DNA of 29,070 nucleotides from an uncultured Clostridia bacterium (GCA_946563605.1 CAMNVW010000004.1:1-29070), one strand, 5' to 3'. Shown: positions 7,219 to 16,314, numbered from the stretch's first letter. Made by a program: numbers and translations. Notes: a model not told the origin generated them from the sequence alone.

Positions 7219-7959
7219 ATGAATGATACAATGGACATGATTCAGGGCGGTTCTGTTTCTCAAAAGGCAGTCCTTCAAGTCAACAGCCTTTGCAAAAGCT
7301 ATGGAAACCATCCCGTTTTAGAAGGTGTCGGCTTCACCATCCCACGCGGCAGAATCGTTGGCCTGCTGGGACCAAACGGCTGCGGCAAATCGACCTTGAT
7401 GAAGCTCATCTCCGGTTTAACACAGCCGGATTCCGGCGAGATCCTCATTGACGGCGTTCTCCCGAGCAAACAAACGAAATCCATGATCTCCTATCTGCCG
7501 GAGCGCACCTACCTCAACGATTGGATGAAGATTAAGGATATCCTCAACCTTTTCTCCGATTTCTATGCCGACTTCGACTTAGAACGTGCAAAGGCTATGC
7601 TCTCTGATTTAAACATCTCTGCCGATTCTAAGTTGAAAACCATGAGCAAGGGCACCAAGGAAAAGGTTCAGCTGATTTTGGTCATGTCTCGGCGCGCACA
7701 TCTGTATCTGCTTGACGAGCCAATTGGCGGCGTTGACCCTGCCGCAAGGGAATATATCCTCAACACCATCCTGAAAAACTTCGAGGAAACCTCCTCCATC
7801 CTCATCAGCACCCATCTGATACAGGATGTGGAAACGATATTCGATCAGGTGCTTTTCCTCAATCATGGCAAAATCGTCATCAACGGCGAAGTGGATGAGA
7901 TTCGTTCGACCTACGGAAAATCCATCGACGGACTCTTCAGGGAGGTATTCAAATGCTAA
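7219..7959 (+). CDS. ABC transporter ATP-binding protein (operon 2)
   Basis: This 246-residue ABC ATPase has Walker A GPNGCGKST at 51-59, Walker B (LYLLDE) at about 162-167 and the H-loop histidine at 199. The signature is the divergent MSKGTKEK (142-149) and the Q-loop position reads Y-L-P-E (92-95), both typical of the YtrB-like exporters that accompany YtrA regulators. Roughly 20 residues precede the ATPase fold, and the ATG at 7219 is chosen from its AAAGGA site. Its last codons overlap the permease start by 7 bases, so the two are translationally coupled. The product should be peripheral at the inner face of the membrane. The transported compound is unknown, and envelope-active peptides or lipids are usual guesses. 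Confidence 0.88.
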   Translation: MNDTMDMIQGGSVSQKAVLQVNSLCKSYGNHPVLEGVGFTIPRGRIVGLLGPNGCGKSTLMKLISGLTQPDSGEILIDGVLPSKQTKSMISYLPERTYLNDWMKIKDILNLFSDFYADFDLERAKAMLSDLNISADSKLKTMSKGTKEKVQLILVMSRRAHLYLLDEPIGGVDPAAREYILNTILKNFEETSSILISTHLIQDVETIFDQVLFLNHGKIVINGEVDEIRSTYGKSIDGLFREVFKC

Positions 7960-8777
7960 GAAAAATGCTGAAATACGACATCAAGGCGATGGCGCAAACT
8001 TTTCTTCCTTTTTATGCTGTCATTTTGATTATGTCGGTTCTCAATTCCATCTTCATCAATTTCGACTGGCTGTACGGCATCGTCGGCGGTTCCACCATTC
8101 TCGTCGGATTGTTTATCGCGCTGGGCGTGACCACTCTGGTGCTGATTGTGACACAGTTTTACAAAAATGTCTTGGGCGACCAAGGGTATCTGACCAATAC
8201 CTTGCCGGTCAGCGTTGACACCATCATTTGTTCTAAGCTGATTTCGGCAGCCCTTTGGATCTGTTTAAGCGGTATCGTCGCAATGATTGTCGGTTTCATT
8301 TTGTTGTGCAGTGTCTCTCCACTCACTTTCTCAGATGTTTGGCAAGCGGCATCTTCCCTCTTCGGTCAAATTTTTGACGCTATTTTCGCCGTTTTGGGCG
8401 GAGAGTTTCAGATTTTGTTCGTACTGCTGTGGATTCTCTTGATGGTGCTGATCGTTCTTGCCGCGATTGCAAACGATATTCTGCACTTTTATTGTGCGAT
8501 GTCCTGTTCGCAGCTGCGCCCCTTTTCCAAAAACCGCATCGCTGCTTCCTTTATCGCCTACATCATTATCAATATTCCTCTTTCTGTTCTAACGGGTCTT
8601 GTCTTTAGCTGTATGGCATTGGTTTCGGATCGTTTCCAAAACTTTTTCGCAGGTCTTGCGCCTGAAACACTCTTTACCGTGGCTCTGTTCACGGTGGCGG
8701 CTATCTTTGTTGCCATGGATATCCTCCTTTATCTACCTACCCGTTATATTCTCAAAAACAAACTTAATCTCGAGTAA
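7953..8777 (+). CDS. ABC transporter membrane subunit (operon 2)
   Basis: This 274-residue polytopic membrane protein has about six helices (roughly 19-37, 44-67, 88-118, 140-175, 190-215 and 235-262). A conserved-looking segment Q-G-Y-L-T-N-T-L-P-V-S sits after the second helix. This type of 'YLT-LPVS' turn is common in permeases paired with GntR-linked ATPases. The ribosome site GGGAGG lies about 8 bases upstream of ATG 7953, inside the ATPase gene. A strong terminator (8792-8840) closes the operon 15 bases after the stop. Confidence 0.8.
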   Translation: MLRKMLKYDIKAMAQTFLPFYAVILIMSVLNSIFINFDWLYGIVGGSTILVGLFIALGVTTLVLIVTQFYKNVLGDQGYLTNTLPVSVDTIICSKLISAALWICLSGIVAMIVGFILLCSVSPLTFSDVWQAASSLFGQIFDAIFAVLGGEFQILFVLLWILLMVLIVLAAIANDILHFYCAMSCSQLRPFSKNRIAASFIAYIIINIPLSVLTGLVFSCMALVSDRFQNFFAGLAPETLFTVALFTVAAIFVAMDILLYLPTRYILKNKLNLE

Positions 8778-8791
8778 TTTCATCCATAAAG

Positions 8792-8840
8792 AAAACGGCA
8801 GAAGGCTCTGGGCTTTAGCTCAGGGCTTTCTGCCGTTTTT
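8792..8840 (+). terminator. Terminator of the second GntR-ABC operon
   Basis: Arms AAAACGGCAGAA (8792-8803) and TTCTGCCGTTTT (8828-8839) enclose a loop region that can itself pair, and the stem ends in a run of T. Confidence 0.85.
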
Positions 8841-9159
8841 GGGTTAAAACAGGACATTTTGGGGCAAAAGGTTGTGAATTATTTATCATTTTATCCAACA
8901 AATCTTCACAAACCAGGTTTTGCCGCACAAATATATTCTGTTTTATTTGTTCCTAAAGGCTAATAGAACAATCAAAATATCTATTCCTTCCCTGTTGATT
9001 TTTGAATTTTTAGCGCAATTCACATTTTTTTAAAAAAAGTTAACAAATTCGATATTTGGTCTTGCATATTTTCAGCACTGGAGTATAATTGTGGAATCGG
9101 ATTCATGATGAACTACATTCGTTCAAAGTTCATTTTACTTTTGCAAAGGAGTTTTTGTC
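8841..9159 (+). promoter_or_regulatory. AT-rich upstream region and promoter of the antiporter gene
   Basis: About 320 bases carry no gene. The likely promoter is TTGCAT (9062-9067), a 16-bp spacer and TATAAT (9084-9089). The -35 is weak. Downstream, ATGAACT (9108-9114) and AGTTCAT (9127-9133) form an inverted repeat in the leader, just before AAAGGAG of the antiporter gene. The earlier part (8841-9060) is AT-rich with no clear element. Confidence 0.5.
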
Positions 9160-10461
9160 ATGTCATATCGTTTCCTTTTTGATATTGCATTGATTCTGCT
9201 CACCACAAAGCTCTTCGGCATGATCAGCAAAAAGCTGCAAATGCCGCAGGTTGTCGGTGCACTGATTGCCGGACTTCTGATGGGACCTTCGATGCTGAAT
9301 ATCATCCATGGTACAGAATTTTTAAGCAACCTTTCCGAGATGGGCGTCATTGTCATGATGTTCACCGCAGGTCTCGGCACCAACATCAACGACCTGAAGC
9401 AAACCGGAAAAGCCGGCTTCGTGGTTGCATTGTTCGGCGTACTGATTCCGCTTGCCGGCGGTACAGCGCTTGCCTTCTTCTTCAACGATTCCGCCGCACC
9501 TAACGTGATGCTGCAAAACATCTTCATCGGTATCATTCTGACTGCGACCTCCGTTTCCATCACAGTAGAAACCCTCAAGGAAATGGGCAAGCTGTCCACC
9601 GTTGTCGGCAACACCGTTCTTGCGGCTGCGTTGATCGACGATATTCTGGGCTTGGTTGAGCTGACCATCATCAGCAGTATCGGCGGTTCTTCCGGCTCCA
9701 GCATCGTTTTGGTTCTGATTAAAATTGTTGCCTTCTTCCTGTTCATTGGCTTGGTTGGCGTTGCTGTCAACAAGGGCATGAACTGGTACATTAAAAATGT
9801 TCATTCCACCGATTTACAGCGTTATCCAATTTTTGCCTTTATCCTGTGTCTGCTCTTGTCTTTCTGCGCAGAGTACATCTTTGGTGTTGCAGACATCATC
9901 GGCGCTTTCGCTGCCGGCTTGATCATCTCCACCACCTCCAAGGCAAAATATATTGAGGTAAAATTTTCACCTCTGTCCTACCTGCTGCTGACCCCTATCT
10001 TCTTTGCAAGCATCGGTTTGAAGGTAGAAATTCCAGAGCTCACCGCAAGAATCGTTGTGTTCTCGCTGCTGCTGGCTGCGGTCGCGATCCTTGCCAAGAT
10101 TATCGGCTGTGGCGTTGGCGCTAAGATCTGCCACTTAAAAAATCACCAGTGCCTACAAATCGGTATTGGCATGGCGTGCCGTGGTGAGGTTGCCCTGATC
10201 GTTGCAAATCAGGGTGTTTCCACCGGTCTGATGCCGGAAAGCTTCTTCGGTTCCGTGGTCATCACCGTCGTTATCACCGCTATTTTGACCCCAATTCTGC
10301 TGAAACTGGCTTACCGTCAGGGCGACGCTTACTCCGAAATGCAGCAGAGCACTCTGGTCGACCGTTACGACGAGGCAGAACAGCTCGATTACATTGCAGA
10401 AAACCTGCTGCGTGCTAATCAGCATATGATGGACAAAGGCAAAGAAAAGGCAAAGAAATAA
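9160..10461 (+). CDS. CPA2-type cation/proton antiporter (KefB/NapA-like)
   Basis: This 433-residue protein is built almost wholly of membrane helices (about 12-13). Family hallmarks include the GALIAGLLMGPS motif near 33-44, the T-A-T-S-V-S unwound-helix segment (128-133) and the paired aspartates D160-D161 in ALIDDILG, the ion-binding site of the CPA2 branch. A second conserved core is GACRGE-like, M-A-C-R-G-E-V-A. Such proteins exchange Na+ or K+ for protons to control pH and salt. The double aspartate is generally associated with electrogenic exchange. There is no C-terminal TrkA-N/RCK domain, only a charged tail of about 45 residues, so gating by nucleotides or glutathione is unlikely. 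ATG 9160 follows AAAGGAG. It stands alone, between two terminators. Confidence 0.88.
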   Translation: MSYRFLFDIALILLTTKLFGMISKKLQMPQVVGALIAGLLMGPSMLNIIHGTEFLSNLSEMGVIVMMFTAGLGTNINDLKQTGKAGFVVALFGVLIPLAGGTALAFFFNDSAAPNVMLQNIFIGIILTATSVSITVETLKEMGKLSTVVGNTVLAAALIDDILGLVELTIISSIGGSSGSSIVLVLIKIVAFFLFIGLVGVAVNKGMNWYIKNVHSTDLQRYPIFAFILCLLLSFCAEYIFGVADIIGAFAAGLIISTTSKAKYIEVKFSPLSYLLLTPIFFASIGLKVEIPELTARIVVFSLLLAAVAILAKIIGCGVGAKICHLKNHQCLQIGIGMACRGEVALIVANQGVSTGLMPESFFGSVVITVVITAILTPILLKLAYRQGDAYSEMQQSTLVDRYDEAEQLDYIAENLLRANQHMMDKGKEKAKK

Positions 10462-10512
10462 ATTGTTTGCCTCTATCCTGTCAAAATCCACTCTTGAAAT
10501 AAAACCCCAACC

Positions 10513-10544
10513 AAAAAGGCACGATTTAATAATCGTGCCTTTTT
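10513..10544 (+). terminator. Terminator of the antiporter gene
   Basis: A perfect 14-bp stem, AAAAAGGCACGATT with its complement around TAAT, ends in five T. The A/T symmetry would allow bidirectional function. Confidence 0.85.
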
Positions 10545-10632
10545 GCTTTTTATCTCAGACACGGATGAAGGTATAAAAAGGTCTGCCTTTTGCCCGTTTT
10601 CAAAATCAGACGCGGCATTATCCTTTCTCCTA

Positions 10633-10661
10633 TTGACTTTTGTAGAAAAGTAGGATATGAT
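10633..10661 (+). promoter_or_regulatory. Sigma-A promoter of the exported-protein operon
   Basis: TTGACT (10633-10638) and TATGAT (10656-10661) with a 17-bp spacer lie 50 bases upstream of the first start codon. Confidence 0.75.
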
Positions 10662-10710
10662 GGGACTAAACAATTCCACAGCAAAACACTTTTTACAAGG
10701 AGGCTTTTCT

Positions 10711-11583
10711 ATGAAAAAACGATTGCTTTGCGCATTTCTATGTGCAGCTATGCTGATGGCTTCTTCGCTTCCTGCCTTTGCAGAAAGCGATGTGGATGAG
10801 CTTGCCGGAATCAAATATGAATCGGTCGCAGATTTGCAAAACTGTATTCAAACACACCCTGCCAAACATTCGGACATTCCGTATTTAACCTCCATGAACA
10901 GGCTGTTTATTCCTGAGGTGCTCGACGGAAAATTGGATGAAATTACGGAGATTCTCATTACGCCAACCTATGTATCAGTTGATTTTAAGGCGAACGGACA
11001 GAACTTCGAATTTTACCACTATCCATCAGGAGAGTACCAGTATCAGCTTGCTCAAGGGCGTCAAAAAGCACAGGCGAACAAGATATATGATTTTCACCCT
11101 GCTAAACAAAAGGTGAATGGTTATTTTGTATACAGCAGTTACTCTATTGACACGGAATATTGTTGGAAACAGGGAGAAGAAACGTTTTCCTTACGCGTTT
11201 TTGATGAGACAAACCCAAAAAAACGTCAGAATTTTAGCCTGTGTAAAGCAACCTCTATTCCGTTATATGAGGTAGTCGAATCGGATGACCCTGCAGTACA
11301 GAAAATGGCAAAGAAACAAGAAAAGGTGCAGTTTTTCGTCGTTGACCAGAATGGCAAAGCGGTTCCCGACGCACAGTTTGTTTTGCCAGCACTGCAAGCT
11401 CTTGTTCCAACCAATGCCAGCGGCAAAACCTGGTATTACGGCAAGGCGTTTGAAGCTGGCACTGTCACGCTATATTACACCGACTCCAAGGGAAATAACC
11501 AATATGTGACCAAGACCGTCACTATCCGCGACAAGCATCTGAAAAATGGAAAGATGAGCATTACCTTTCAGGTAAACGTTTAA
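10711..11583 (+). CDS. Exported protein of unknown function with C-terminal beta-sandwich-like domain
   Basis: I do not recognise a named family. The 290-residue product starts with a clear signal peptide (MKKRLL, hydrophobic core, cleavage after A-F-A at 24). Residues of about 30-200 form a domain that resembles the equivalent part of the third gene of this operon (12410-13591). Both share an early Y-x-S-x-A-D-hydrophobic motif, a 'sVdF/sVeFsY' strand, a Q/K-rich linker and a late 'F-x-L-C-K-A/L-x' strand. From about 203 onward comes a beta-rich segment (V-Q-F-F-V-V-D-Q-N-G-K-A-V-P-D-A) like the carboxypeptidase-regulatory or Cna-B type folds used in surface proteins. ATG 10711 has AAGGAGG 7 bases upstream. 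An upstream in-frame ATG at 10657 lies within the promoter and is rejected. Confidence 0.7.
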   Translation: MKKRLLCAFLCAAMLMASSLPAFAESDVDELAGIKYESVADLQNCIQTHPAKHSDIPYLTSMNRLFIPEVLDGKLDEITEILITPTYVSVDFKANGQNFEFYHYPSGEYQYQLAQGRQKAQANKIYDFHPAKQKVNGYFVYSSYSIDTEYCWKQGEETFSLRVFDETNPKKRQNFSLCKATSIPLYEVVESDDPAVQKMAKKQEKVQFFVVDQNGKAVPDAQFVLPALQALVPTNASGKTWYYGKAFEAGTVTLYYTDSKGNNQYVTKTVTIRDKHLKNGKMSITFQVNV

Positions 11584-11626
11584 GGGTTCGCTTACATAAA
11601 TGTTTTTTGAAAAGGAGATATTCTTC

Positions 11627-12316
11627 ATGCGAAAATATCTGCAAACATTCCTGAGCATTTTGCTCTGTACTTTGATGACCCTTTCGCTGTCCGCGTGCAG
11701 GGATTCCAACGCGTTTCAGGCATCTAAAGATTCCACCTGGGGCGATTTGTGCCGCCAGTTTCAGCCGGAGTGGTTTAACGCACTTCCGGCAGAAATCCAG
11801 CAGGAATATAATGAACTTCTTTTGCAGGAAACCCCTCCTGGCAATCATGGCGGCGATACTTTGCAGCCTGCCTCCATTGTCGCCGTCGTTCCGATAGAAA
11901 AATTAGATGAAGAACCGGAAGAAGAGGACGACGAAGGCTATCTTGTTTTGGAACGGGACGCCTGCGACTTATACGGCGAGCCAAGCGATAACATCGGGTG
12001 TATAGAGCTCGGTCTTGAGCTTGCGGTGCAGGATAAAAAGATGGATTTTTCGGCAGGTGTTGCCTCCATGTTCGAGGAGAACAACTGCGACCTAGCGCTT
12101 ATTGTTGCACTGTCGGACACATCCACGAAAAAATACCTTGCGGTTCATTCGGGTACGTTTTCTCTGGCAAACGATATTGATTGGATTGTCAGTTCCTTCG
12201 AGAACTTGAAAAGCAAGCATGACTACACCGTACAGGCAATCGTTGTCGCAAAAACGTCGCAGGGAACGCTTGGAAGCGAAGCTCTTTATGTGGAAAAAAC
12301 AGTGACAACAGTATAA
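11627..12316 (+). CDS. Putative lipoprotein of unknown function
   Basis: This 229-residue protein has a type II signal sequence. Positive residues are followed by a hydrophobic stretch and the lipobox L-S-A-C, with the lipidated cysteine at 24. The mature part begins with a polar region containing S-T-W-G-D-L-C, followed by an acidic linker (about 93-105, rich in E and D). A C-terminal beta-rich domain ends in strands with D-Y-T-V-Q-A-I-V-V-A. I do not recognise the family, and it is not obviously related to its two neighbours. ATG 11627 is chosen over an in-frame ATG at 11600 because AAAGGAG (11611-11617) sits 9 bases upstream and the signal sequence begins there. Only 43 bases separate it from the upstream gene, so they are probably co-transcribed. 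Confidence 0.65.
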   Translation: MRKYLQTFLSILLCTLMTLSLSACRDSNAFQASKDSTWGDLCRQFQPEWFNALPAEIQQEYNELLLQETPPGNHGGDTLQPASIVAVVPIEKLDEEPEEEDDEGYLVLERDACDLYGEPSDNIGCIELGLELAVQDKKMDFSAGVASMFEENNCDLALIVALSDTSTKKYLAVHSGTFSLANDIDWIVSSFENLKSKHDYTVQAIVVAKTSQGTLGSEALYVEKTVTTV

Positions 12317-12409
12317 GCCAAGGCAATATCACACGTTATCCAATTTGTCAAGCGGCATTTCACGCACATTTCGGCTTTGTAAAAAATAAATCTGTTGGGA
12401 GGTTATACC

Positions 12410-13591
12410 ATGTTGTACAAAAAATTATGCGCCATCGTTCTGATGTCCGCACTCGTGATTTCATCCGCCTGCGTCACAGCTTTCGCTGCGAAGGAAGAGG
12501 AGGTTGTGGAAGAAACCGAAATTCTGTGGGATGAAGAAAACTATCCTGTGGATCTTCTTGTACCAGAATACAGCAGCTATGCCGACTTTAAAAATGAAAT
12601 TTTCAACAGGGAACTGTTTCGTAAGCTGAACGCCTTGGGAACTCCTGTCAAAGTTACCAACAAAATCTACACCCTGCAAACCAAAAAGTCGGTTTCTAAT
12701 CTGAAATTTGATTACAGGGAAGGTAATTCCACAAAGATGGGCAAGGAAAATTTGCAGTTGCAGCTGATATCATGTGATTCTTCCTCTGTGGAGTTTTCTT
12801 ACGACAAGAATGTATCCTTTACCTACTTCCCTGATTATAGAACAGGGACTGTAAACCGGAAAAAATTATACGAGGATGCTAAAAAGAACGCTATCAAATC
12901 TAGGGTTATCCACCAGCACAAGGTGTATGTAACCAATCCTTCCAAGAAAGAATATCTATACACTTGGGTGCAGGATGGCAACCTATTCCAAATCCGTGCA
13001 CCAAAAAACAAGGACATGAATTACGGATTTGCTTTGTGCAAACTAGTGAAGGCACACACCTTTGAGCAGGAGAATACCCCTGTTCAAGACGCTGGTTCTG
13101 TTGAAGAAGTCGCGGAAATCGACGTATTGTATCCAGCATACACATCGGCTGAACTTGCAAAAAATTCCTCCAACATTGTCGTCGGTACTGTACAAAGCAT
13201 TGAACCTAACTATTCCAACAGCGGCGATTATTACAGTAGGGTGAAGATCGCTGTCAAAGAGAATTTAAAAGGGACTGTCAGCAATCAAACCATTTCCATC
13301 CCCATGTTCGGCGGCATCAAAGATGGTGTTGCACACCGGTATGAAGGTGCACCTGCTTACATGGTCGGCGAAGAAGTTCTTTTGTATCTGAATCCATTTT
13401 CGTCCGCGGGAAAGAACTGGTACATCCCGATTACCTTCGATGCAACGCTGAATTTGAATCCACCCGTTAACCGGCAAGCCATCATCGCACAGGTCAGAGA
13501 AGATATCGAAGTATCAGAATTGGAAAAGACCTTTGCTGAAGGGACTACGGTTGGTGAACCTGTAGAAGACATCATGCTTGATTGGGAATAA
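12410..13591 (+). CDS. Exported two-domain protein, paralogue of the first gene of the operon
   Basis: The product is 393 residues with a signal peptide ending at about A-F-A (26). Residues of about 45-225 match the N-terminal domain of the 10711-11583 product (shared Y-x-S-Y-A-D-F-K, S-V-E-F-S-Y and F-A-L-C-K-L-V-K elements). The C-terminal domain (about 248-350) is different. It reads S-S-N-I-V-V-G-T-V, V-K-I-A-V-K-E-N-L-K-G, P-M-F-G-G and V-G-E-E-V-L-L-Y-L, a pattern found in many exported Firmicute proteins of unknown function and possibly an OB- or Ig-like fold. ATG 12410 has GGGAGG 7 bases upstream. A terminator follows at 13624-13650. The 93 bases before the gene hold no terminator or clear promoter. 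Confidence 0.7.
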   Translation: MLYKKLCAIVLMSALVISSACVTAFAAKEEEVVEETEILWDEENYPVDLLVPEYSSYADFKNEIFNRELFRKLNALGTPVKVTNKIYTLQTKKSVSNLKFDYREGNSTKMGKENLQLQLISCDSSSVEFSYDKNVSFTYFPDYRTGTVNRKKLYEDAKKNAIKSRVIHQHKVYVTNPSKKEYLYTWVQDGNLFQIRAPKNKDMNYGFALCKLVKAHTFEQENTPVQDAGSVEEVAEIDVLYPAYTSAELAKNSSNIVVGTVQSIEPNYSNSGDYYSRVKIAVKENLKGTVSNQTISIPMFGGIKDGVAHRYEGAPAYMVGEEVLLYLNPFSSAGKNWYIPITFDATLNLNPPVNRQAIIAQVREDIEVSELEKTFAEGTTVGEPVEDIMLDWE

Positions 13592-13623
13592 ACGATTTCT
13601 TGAGATCAATTTGCCCGCAGAGT

Positions 13624-13650
13624 AAGGACATCCTAACGGATGTCCTTTTT
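13624..13650 (+). terminator. Terminator of the exported-protein operon
   Basis: A 10-bp stem AAGGACATCC / GGATGTCCTT around TAAC is followed by T residues. Confidence 0.85.
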
Positions 13651-13807
13651 ATTATTTCCCGGGAAAAGCCCCTTTCATTCATAATCTGTCCATATTTTCA
13701 GACTGTTCTTATTTAAAAAATTTCGTTATAATAGGAAAGGATTTTTTCAAAATGAGGCTGTTCTGCGGCAAAAATGCCCGTTTTTCGTGGTTTTCACCCG
13801 ATATGGC

Positions 13808-13836
13808 TTGAATCCAAGCGCATAAAAGTTTATAAT
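13808..13836 (+). promoter_or_regulatory. Sigma-A promoter of the LysM/G5/M23 hydrolase gene
   Basis: TTGAAT (13808-13813), a 17-bp spacer and TATAAT (13831-13836) place the transcription start near 13843. That start argues for translation from 13885 rather than from 13855. A second TATAAT at 13727-13732 lacks a good -35. Confidence 0.65.
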
Positions 13837-13884
13837 AAATAGTGACTCTTTAAAATGTATGAAAAGGAAAGGAGCGGATGCTGC

Positions 13885-16296
13885 GTGTCCCCTTCGGAAA
13901 ATTGTGCCAATCACAAACCATCTGCTTCTGGTCTTTCCGAGCGCATTTCCTCTTTGGGCTATCTTGCTTACGCCGTCTGTTATTTGATCGGCGCAAGGAT
14001 CATTCGATATTTCCGCCGTTTTCGGCGCACCGTCAAGCGAACTGCTCTGCATACCAAATGGGCAGTCCGCCGATTCTATTTTGATATAAAAGATCAGCGC
14101 ACTGTCCCCTCTGTATCAAAGGGACGATGGAAACGGGAATGGAGCAGCGCTTTTGCCCAGACCCGCAACGCTTTGCAAGACTGGAACACCCACCGTCAAC
14201 AGCCTGATGCCGGTCTTTCTCTGACCGAATTTTTTGACGCATTCCGTCCGGCTGTCAAAATGTGCAGCCGTGTTGTCAATTATCTTCTGCCGGTTGCCGG
14301 TATTTTGGTTCTCACATCCACCGTACACTATTTCAGTACCCTCACCTATGGTCTGCACGTCGAATACAACGGTGAACACATCGGCTATATCCTCACCGAA
14401 TCCGACTTTTCGGACGCCGAAGCCAAGGTAAGAGAACGCATTGTCAACGAGCAGTATCTGCCTCCTGAGGACAGCGTTCCTATCTATTCTCTGGAAATTA
14501 TCGAGGACGACCAGATCTCCGACCAGCGCACACTGGTCAACAATATCATCCGCGCTTCCGGCAACGAAATTAAGGAGGCATCCGGACTTTACATCGACGA
14601 CCAGTTTATCGGCGCTGTCGAAGACGACGACGCGCTGCTGATGAGCTTAAAAGCACGCAGGGACGGCACCTATATCCCGGGACAATCCTCCGAAGAACCT
14701 GACGAAACAGTTGAGGAAGAAGTGCTTCAGGAAACACCCGAAGAAGTACCGGAGGAAACAGTCGAACCTGCCGAAGAACCCGCAGCTTCGGAGCCAGACG
14801 CCGACGCTCCTGCTGAACCCGAAACTCCCGTTGAAGAAGTTTCCATCCAGCAGACCCACACCATTGCAGAGGGTGATTCCCTCTGGTCGATTGCAAATGA
14901 ATATGACGTTTCTACTCAAGAGCTGATCGACCTCAACCCTGAGGTCAGCCAAACTATGCTGATCGGTCAGACGCTGGTCATCTCCAACGGTACTGCATCC
15001 AATCAGACTGAACCTGTCGCAGAAGCTCCTGCCGAAACAGAAACGCCTGCTCAAACGGAGCCGGACGCCGGCGCTCCTGCCGACGAGACCAGCGCATCGG
15101 TAGAACAGGCTTCTAGCCAGCAGACCTACACCATCCAAGAGGGCGATTCGCTCTGGTCGATCGCAAACGAATTCGGCGTTTCTACCCAGACCCTTGTCAG
15201 CCTCAATCCTGAGGTCAGCAAAACCATGCTGATCGGTCAGACGCTGGTTATCTCCGGCAGCGCATCCTCTCCTTCCAGCTCCACCCCGGTGGACAACGAT
15301 GAGGACAGCGAGGATCAGCCAAACAGCGCGCCTGCTTTGCCGGAAGATGTTATCATTCAGGATGAAACGGTCAGCTTTGTGCAGTCCATCCGCTTGGAGA
15401 AGGGATTATATTCGGTATCCTCCATCGAATCGCTGGACAACATCAACGCAAAGCTCGACTCTGTTGTCGAAGCTGAACAGACCTACACCATCCAGGAGGG
15501 CGATTCCCCTTGGTCGATTGCAAACAAGTTTGACCTGCCTACCCAAACGCTGCTGAACCTCAATCCCGAAGTCAGCAAAACCATGCTGGTCGGTCAGACG
15601 CTGGTCATCTCGCAGCAGCAGCCGTTCTTGCAGACCAAAATCACCCGCACCATCACCGAAGAAAACGAAATTGCCTTTACCACCGAAACGGAAATCGACC
15701 AGAACAAGGAAAAAAGCTATCAGGAGGTCGTTCAGGAGGGCAAAAAAGGCCGCGAACAAATCACAAGCGAGGTAACCTATATCAACGGTTACGAAACCGA
15801 ACGCCATGTCCTTTCCGAAACCGTTTTGGAAGAGCCTGTCAATGCCAAGATTGTGGTCGGCTCGCTGACAAGCTCGGTTTACAACTTCTCCAATTCCGGC
15901 TCTGTTTCGGGCGGCACCAATGTGGGCGGTTATATCTGGCCGGTCAACGGCGGTTATATCTCCTGTCCAATTTGGGGATACAGCGGACACACCGGCACCG
16001 ATATCGCAGCAGACGCAGGTACCACCATCTGGGCTTCCAAGGGCGGTACCGTCATCCATTCCGGTTGGTCAAACGGTTACGGTTACAATGTTCTGATCGA
16101 CCACGGCGATGGCACCAAGACGCGGTATGCGCATTGCAGCAGTCTGGCGGCTTATGTCGGTCAGCAGGTATCGCAGGGACAGGTCATCGGTTATGTCGGA
16201 CGTACCGGCTGGGCAAGCGGCAACCACTGTCACTTTGAAATTATCAGCAACGGTTCTTTCCTCGATGCAAGAAACTACATCGGTTACAGCCGTTAA
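13885..16296 (+). CDS. Membrane-anchored M23 peptidoglycan hydrolase with three LysM repeats and a G5 domain
   Basis: This 803-residue cell-wall enzyme has a basic cytoplasmic region of about 129 residues and one membrane helix (130-152). An ectodomain follows with an acidic Pro/Glu-rich linker (about 270-320). LysM repeats lie at about 322-367, 412-457 and 532-576, then a G5 domain (about 583-659) and a C-terminal M23 domain (about 690-803). The M23 zinc residues are visible: GHTGTD (His and Asp), YAHC and HCHFEI. The domain predicts endopeptidase cleavage of peptide cross-bridges, with LysM and G5 binding glycan. LysM 3 has GDSPW where the others have GDSLW. GTG 13885 is preferred because AAAGGAG lies 10 bases upstream. 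An in-frame ATG at 13855 would add 10 residues but sits about 12 bases from the predicted transcription start. Confidence 0.88.
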   Translation: MSPSENCANHKPSASGLSERISSLGYLAYAVCYLIGARIIRYFRRFRRTVKRTALHTKWAVRRFYFDIKDQRTVPSVSKGRWKREWSSAFAQTRNALQDWNTHRQQPDAGLSLTEFFDAFRPAVKMCSRVVNYLLPVAGILVLTSTVHYFSTLTYGLHVEYNGEHIGYILTESDFSDAEAKVRERIVNEQYLPPEDSVPIYSLEIIEDDQISDQRTLVNNIIRASGNEIKEASGLYIDDQFIGAVEDDDALLMSLKARRDGTYIPGQSSEEPDETVEEEVLQETPEEVPEETVEPAEEPAASEPDADAPAEPETPVEEVSIQQTHTIAEGDSLWSIANEYDVSTQELIDLNPEVSQTMLIGQTLVISNGTASNQTEPVAEAPAETETPAQTEPDAGAPADETSASVEQASSQQTYTIQEGDSLWSIANEFGVSTQTLVSLNPEVSKTMLIGQTLVISGSASSPSSSTPVDNDEDSEDQPNSAPALPEDVIIQDETVSFVQSIRLEKGLYSVSSIESLDNINAKLDSVVEAEQTYTIQEGDSPWSIANKFDLPTQTLLNLNPEVSKTMLVGQTLVISQQQPFLQTKITRTITEENEIAFTTETEIDQNKEKSYQEVVQEGKKGREQITSEVTYINGYETERHVLSETVLEEPVNAKIVVGSLTSSVYNFSNSGSVSGGTNVGGYIWPVNGGYISCPIWGYSGHTGTDIAADAGTTIWASKGGTVIHSGWSNGYGYNVLIDHGDGTKTRYAHCSSLAAYVGQQVSQGQVIGYVGRTGWASGNHCHFEIISNGSFLDARNYIGYSR

Positions 16297-16314
16297 ATCC
16301 TTTCTACATCCTAT

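Noticed and set aside
12410..12490. Lipobox in the third exported protein (S-S-A-C)
   Set aside because: The -3 residue is Ser, not Leu-like, and a better signal peptidase I site (A-F-A) follows five residues later.
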